A program made the translations under genes and the position numbers. Below are positions 52,931 through 55,128 of a stretch of DNA of 55,128 bases, piece after piece (the stretch's first letter is position 1; the number at the start of each line of letters is the position of its first letter). This DNA is from Chryseosolibacter indicum (GTDB lineage: Bacteria; Bacteroidota; Bacteroidia; Cytophagales; Cyclobacteriaceae), in NCBI RefSeq assembly GCF_018598585.1, contig NZ_JAHESD010000037.1, forward strand, positions 1-55,128, given 5' to 3'. The notes under the pieces are model-generated. The model did no database searches, was not told where the DNA came from, and saw only the letters and a list, made by a program, of their open reading frames with translations.

Positions 52931-54235
52931 CTATTGTTTCTCCTTTTCTTTAATAACAGCTTCGTTTAACCTGATGTTTTTTAATACAAAATTTGCATCT
53001 GGCTGTGAGAAAGGTCCAATCTGTATCCTTCTTCCAAGCTGGTCATTAATTATTCTGATTTCTGTTTCCTTCTGCAAATATTGGCGTACTTGTAAAGTAT
53101 CTGACTCTGTTCCTCTATACTCTATTACATAAGAAGGCTTACTGCTAAATTCGTTGATATTAAGGTTATGCTTCTTATACAAATTTCGCGAGTCTGCAAG
53201 AAAAACTTTAAAAGCCTCTCTACCCTCTACATCTTTTACATATTTATTTATTTCAGATTCAACAGTAGGAATAGGAAATACATAATAGTTTTTCTCTGCA
53301 TCTGCCGTACGATGAACCCATTGTAAAATATAACTTGCGGTGTCTATCCCTGTAAAAGATATACTGTCATTTACTTTAATTTTCTCAAGTTCTATTCTAA
53401 TCATTGCACCGCCATCAGTGTACCTTTTCCGCTGCCCTGAAACAAAATTACCAAGAGAATAGGCTATCAGTTGGTTTTTCTCTTTACGCCACTCCATCGG
53501 CTGAAGAACATGGGGGTGTGCGCCGATAACAAGCTGTACACCTTTTTTGAAACAGAACTCTGCTACATCTTTCTGCCACTTAGAAGGAAGGCTCTGATAT
53601 TCGGCACCCCAATGCATAAAAACAATAATAGCATCCGGCATTAATCCTTTTGCTTTAACCAGGTCTTTCGCTATTGAGGCCGTGTCTATCAAATTTACAA
53701 TGTTTGGCTTGTATACAGGGAGACCGTTAGTTCCGTAGGTATAATTGAGTAGTGCAAGTCGAAATCCCTTTCTTTCAATAAGTAGTGGATTAAGTCGCAA
53801 TTTCTCCTGCTCGTTTGTGAATGTACCAGTATGCGGAATCTTTAAGCTGTCTAACATTTTTATTGTTCTCCCTAATCCTTTTTTTCCGGTGTCAACGCAG
53901 TGGTTGTTGGCCGTAACCAACGCGTCCATTCCCATATCTTTTAAAGCGAAGAGAAGTTGATCAGGTGCGCTAAACTGAGGATATCCTTTATATGGAGGGC
54001 CCGCCAATGTAAGCTCTAAGTTTCCTATGGCAAGATCCACTGCCTGTGTATATGGTTTTACATATTGAAAACAAGGTTTGTAGTCATACGTTTTGGTAGT
54101 TGGGTTATAAGCATCGCTGATCTGCGAATCGTGTTGCATAATATCACCCAGAAACAATAATGAAAGACGTGTGGTATCCTGACTAAAAGAGGTATAATGT
54201 AAAAGCGTTAAGAAAACAAATAGGTATTTTTTCAT
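52931..54235 (-). CDS. CapA-like metallophosphatase-fold protein
   Basis: A protein of 434 residues from the ATG at 54235, one base after the upstream stop; a longer start would overlap. It has a signal peptide (ending HYTSFSQ) and the CapA/PgsA capsule-type fold: LLFLGDIMQHD (about 26-36), AIGNLELTLAG, TANNHCVDTG, FMHWGAEYQ and GAHPHVLQP. The family is linked to poly-glutamate capsule export, but single exported members in Bacteroidota have unknown roles. It is probably cotranscribed with pdeM. Confidence 0.85.
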   Translation of the reverse strand: MKKYLFVFLTLLHYTSFSQDTTRLSLLFLGDIMQHDSQISDAYNPTTKTYDYKPCFQYVKPYTQAVDLAIGNLELTLAGPPYKGYPQFSAPDQLLFALKDMGMDALVTANNHCVDTGKKGLGRTIKMLDSLKIPHTGTFTNEQEKLRLNPLLIERKGFRLALLNYTYGTNGLPVYKPNIVNLIDTASIAKDLVKAKGLMPDAIIVFMHWGAEYQSLPSKWQKDVAEFCFKKGVQLVIGAHPHVLQPMEWRKEKNQLIAYSLGNFVSGQRKRYTDGGAMIRIELEKIKVNDSISFTGIDTASYILQWVHRTADAEKNYYVFPIPTVESEINKYVKDVEGREAFKVFLADSRNLYKKHNLNINEFSSKPSYVIEYRGTESDTLQVRQYLQKETEIRIINDQLGRRIQIGPFSQPDANFVLKNIRLNEAVIKEKEKQ

Positions 54236-54236
54236 T

Positions 54237-54872
54237 TTATACGGATAATATTTTATTGTCTGCAACTACAAACACTTTATCATTCTTCCTGGGATTAATT
54301 AAAGCAAGACCTGTAAATAATCCAAAAGCAGGGAGATAAGCCTGTTTTGCTCCAAAGTAAAAACAAGGCAAAGTTACTGATTGTCTTCCTTTTCCTTTTA
54401 AATGAATTCCAGGATGAATATGCCCTGCAATATTATATGCTGTGTCTGAAAATTCTTCTAACGGATGATGCGTAAATAAGAACGGTCCCATGAAAAGTTT
54501 GTCGTGCAGTTTAATGCCTTTTCTTTCGTATTGATGATCACTCATAATATCATGATTCCCAACTACAAGTTCGAATGAAATGGCAGCGTAATGATTTACA
54601 AGTTCTCCAAATACTTCCCATTCGGAGTTATAGTGACTGTGGAATAAATCACCCAGACAGATAACCCGTTGCGGTTTTGTTAAATTAATGATATCCATCA
54701 ACACTTCGAGATTTCTATCATTAGCCTTCACGGGCACTGGTATACCGGATTTCCTGAAGTGATTAATCTTTCCCAAATGAAGATCTGCCAGAAAAAGAAC
54801 GTTTTGCTTCTTCCAAAACATAGCCTTCTGGGGATACAACACTACCTGTTCGCCAAGAATCTCAACCTCCAT
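54237..54872 (-). CDS. pdeM: Ligase-associated DNA damage response endonuclease PdeM
   Basis: A 211-residue calcineurin-like metallophosphoesterase with all metal motifs: ADLHLGK (about 29-35), GDLFHSH, GNHDIM, a THHP segment and GHIHPG. The length and motif pattern fit PdeM, which is usually encoded with an ATP-dependent DNA ligase, an Lhr-like helicase and an exonuclease in a DNA-repair cluster. Here none of these partners is visible; the neighbours are capA-like and an esterase gene. The name is given by family match only. Confidence 0.82.
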   Translation of the reverse strand: MEVEILGEQVVLYPQKAMFWKKQNVLFLADLHLGKINHFRKSGIPVPVKANDRNLEVLMDIINLTKPQRVICLGDLFHSHYNSEWEVFGELVNHYAAISFELVVGNHDIMSDHQYERKGIKLHDKLFMGPFLFTHHPLEEFSDTAYNIAGHIHPGIHLKGKGRQSVTLPCFYFGAKQAYLPAFGLFTGLALINPRKNDKVFVVADNKILSV

Positions 54873-54926
54873 GAAAGCGGGTATATAATTTTCTGTAAAT
54901 TAAAGTTCGAAGATAATAGATTACGC

Positions 54927-55128
54927 ATGCACAGACTATTCTTGGGGCTTATCGCTTTAACAATTTCAAATACAATAGCTCTTTCTCAGGCACTTCAGGG
55001 AAAAGATTTATTTGATAAACTGCTTTATATCAGCAAGGGAGATTCCTTACCCTATCGGTTATTGAAACCGGTTAATCCGCAGGCGATGGAAAAATTTCCG
55101 CTCGTAATTTTTCTGCACGGCGCAGGAG
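54927..55128 (+). CDS. Esterase/prolyl oligopeptidase-like protein, 5' end
   Basis: The first 67 codons of a gene cut by the window edge, starting with ATG at 54927. It encodes a signal peptide (FLGLIALTISNTIALSQA) followed by LQGKDLFDKLLYI, then KFPLVIFLHGAG, the oxyanion-hole strand of an alpha/beta hydrolase of the phospholipase/carboxylesterase or poly(3-hydroxybutyrate) depolymerase type. The catalytic residues lie outside the window. Confidence 0.7.
   Translation, partial: MHRLFLGLIALTISNTIALSQALQGKDLFDKLLYISKGDSLPYRLLKPVNPQAMEKFPLVIFLHGAG

Noticed and set aside
1-55128. Insertion sequences, prophage genes, tRNA and rRNA genes
   Set aside because: No transposase, integrase, structural phage gene or convincing cloverleaf was seen. 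A tRNA scan would be needed to exclude tRNAs fully.

Overview
The window looks like a stretch of chromosome from a gliding or formerly gliding member of the Bacteroidota, most likely the Cytophagales. The evidence is gldC, TonB-dependent receptors with CarboxypepD_reg-like N-termini, a FecI/FecR-type sigma/anti-sigma pair, type III glutamine synthetase, many signal-peptide lipoproteins, low-GC DNA and Bacteroidota-type promoters (TTTG, then TAnnTTTG). No rRNA, tRNA, insertion sequence, prophage or CRISPR array was recognised. The assignment below phylum level is inference.

Layout. 1-2954: 3' end of ribF, acetoacetyl-CoA synthetase, gldC. 3082-7485: TonB receptor plus an SGNH-hydrolase lipoprotein, closed by a strong terminator. 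7571-8442: two small envelope genes on the minus strand. 8581-10768: ECF sigma factor with a membrane tail, a 40-residue lipoprotein, a FecR-like anti-sigma with an unusual C-terminus, and a small coiled-coil protein. 10811-17281 (minus strand): alpha/beta hydrolase, a possible gene remnant, rhodanese, YdcF-like protein, a 1016-residue TerB/FHA-like/ABC transporter and a lipoprotein. 17606-18001: stand-alone response regulator. 18158-18263: an inverted array of 11-bp repeats. 18350-23433 (minus strand): a likely operon of TonB receptor, helical-repeat protein, four-helix membrane protein, LytS-type kinase and LytTR regulator. 23779-28494: DUF885 peptidase-like lipoprotein divergent from leuS. 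28611-29609: FabH-like synthase.

29676-33776 is the most coherent catabolic unit: a GntP/DsdX-type permease, RidA, a fold-type III PLP enzyme and an M19 dipeptidase. Together they look like a D-serine or related D-amino-acid utilisation locus. 33873-39544 holds divergent M16 and S41 peptidases and a hydrolase. 39621-41783 is glnN. 42218-44005 holds an adhesin-like DUF2807 protein, a TerB-like protein and a STAS-like protein. 44009-46367 is a second ECF sigma factor, overlapping a protein whose architecture suggests it joins the inner membrane to an outer-membrane barrel. 46708-51072 holds an amidohydrolase lipoprotein, an LtaS-type sulfatase-fold transferase and a barrel protein. 51079-54872 (minus strand): CHASE3-like/GAF protein, CapA-like protein and PdeM nuclease. 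The 5' end of an esterase gene closes the window.

The themes are envelope biology (receptors, lipoproteins, peptidases), two membrane-anchored sigma circuits, one two-component circuit next to a receptor operon, and amino-acid metabolism. The points I would check first are the D-serine-like operon, the trans-envelope anti-sigma/barrel protein, the FecR with a replaced C-terminal domain, and the 11-bp repeat array.
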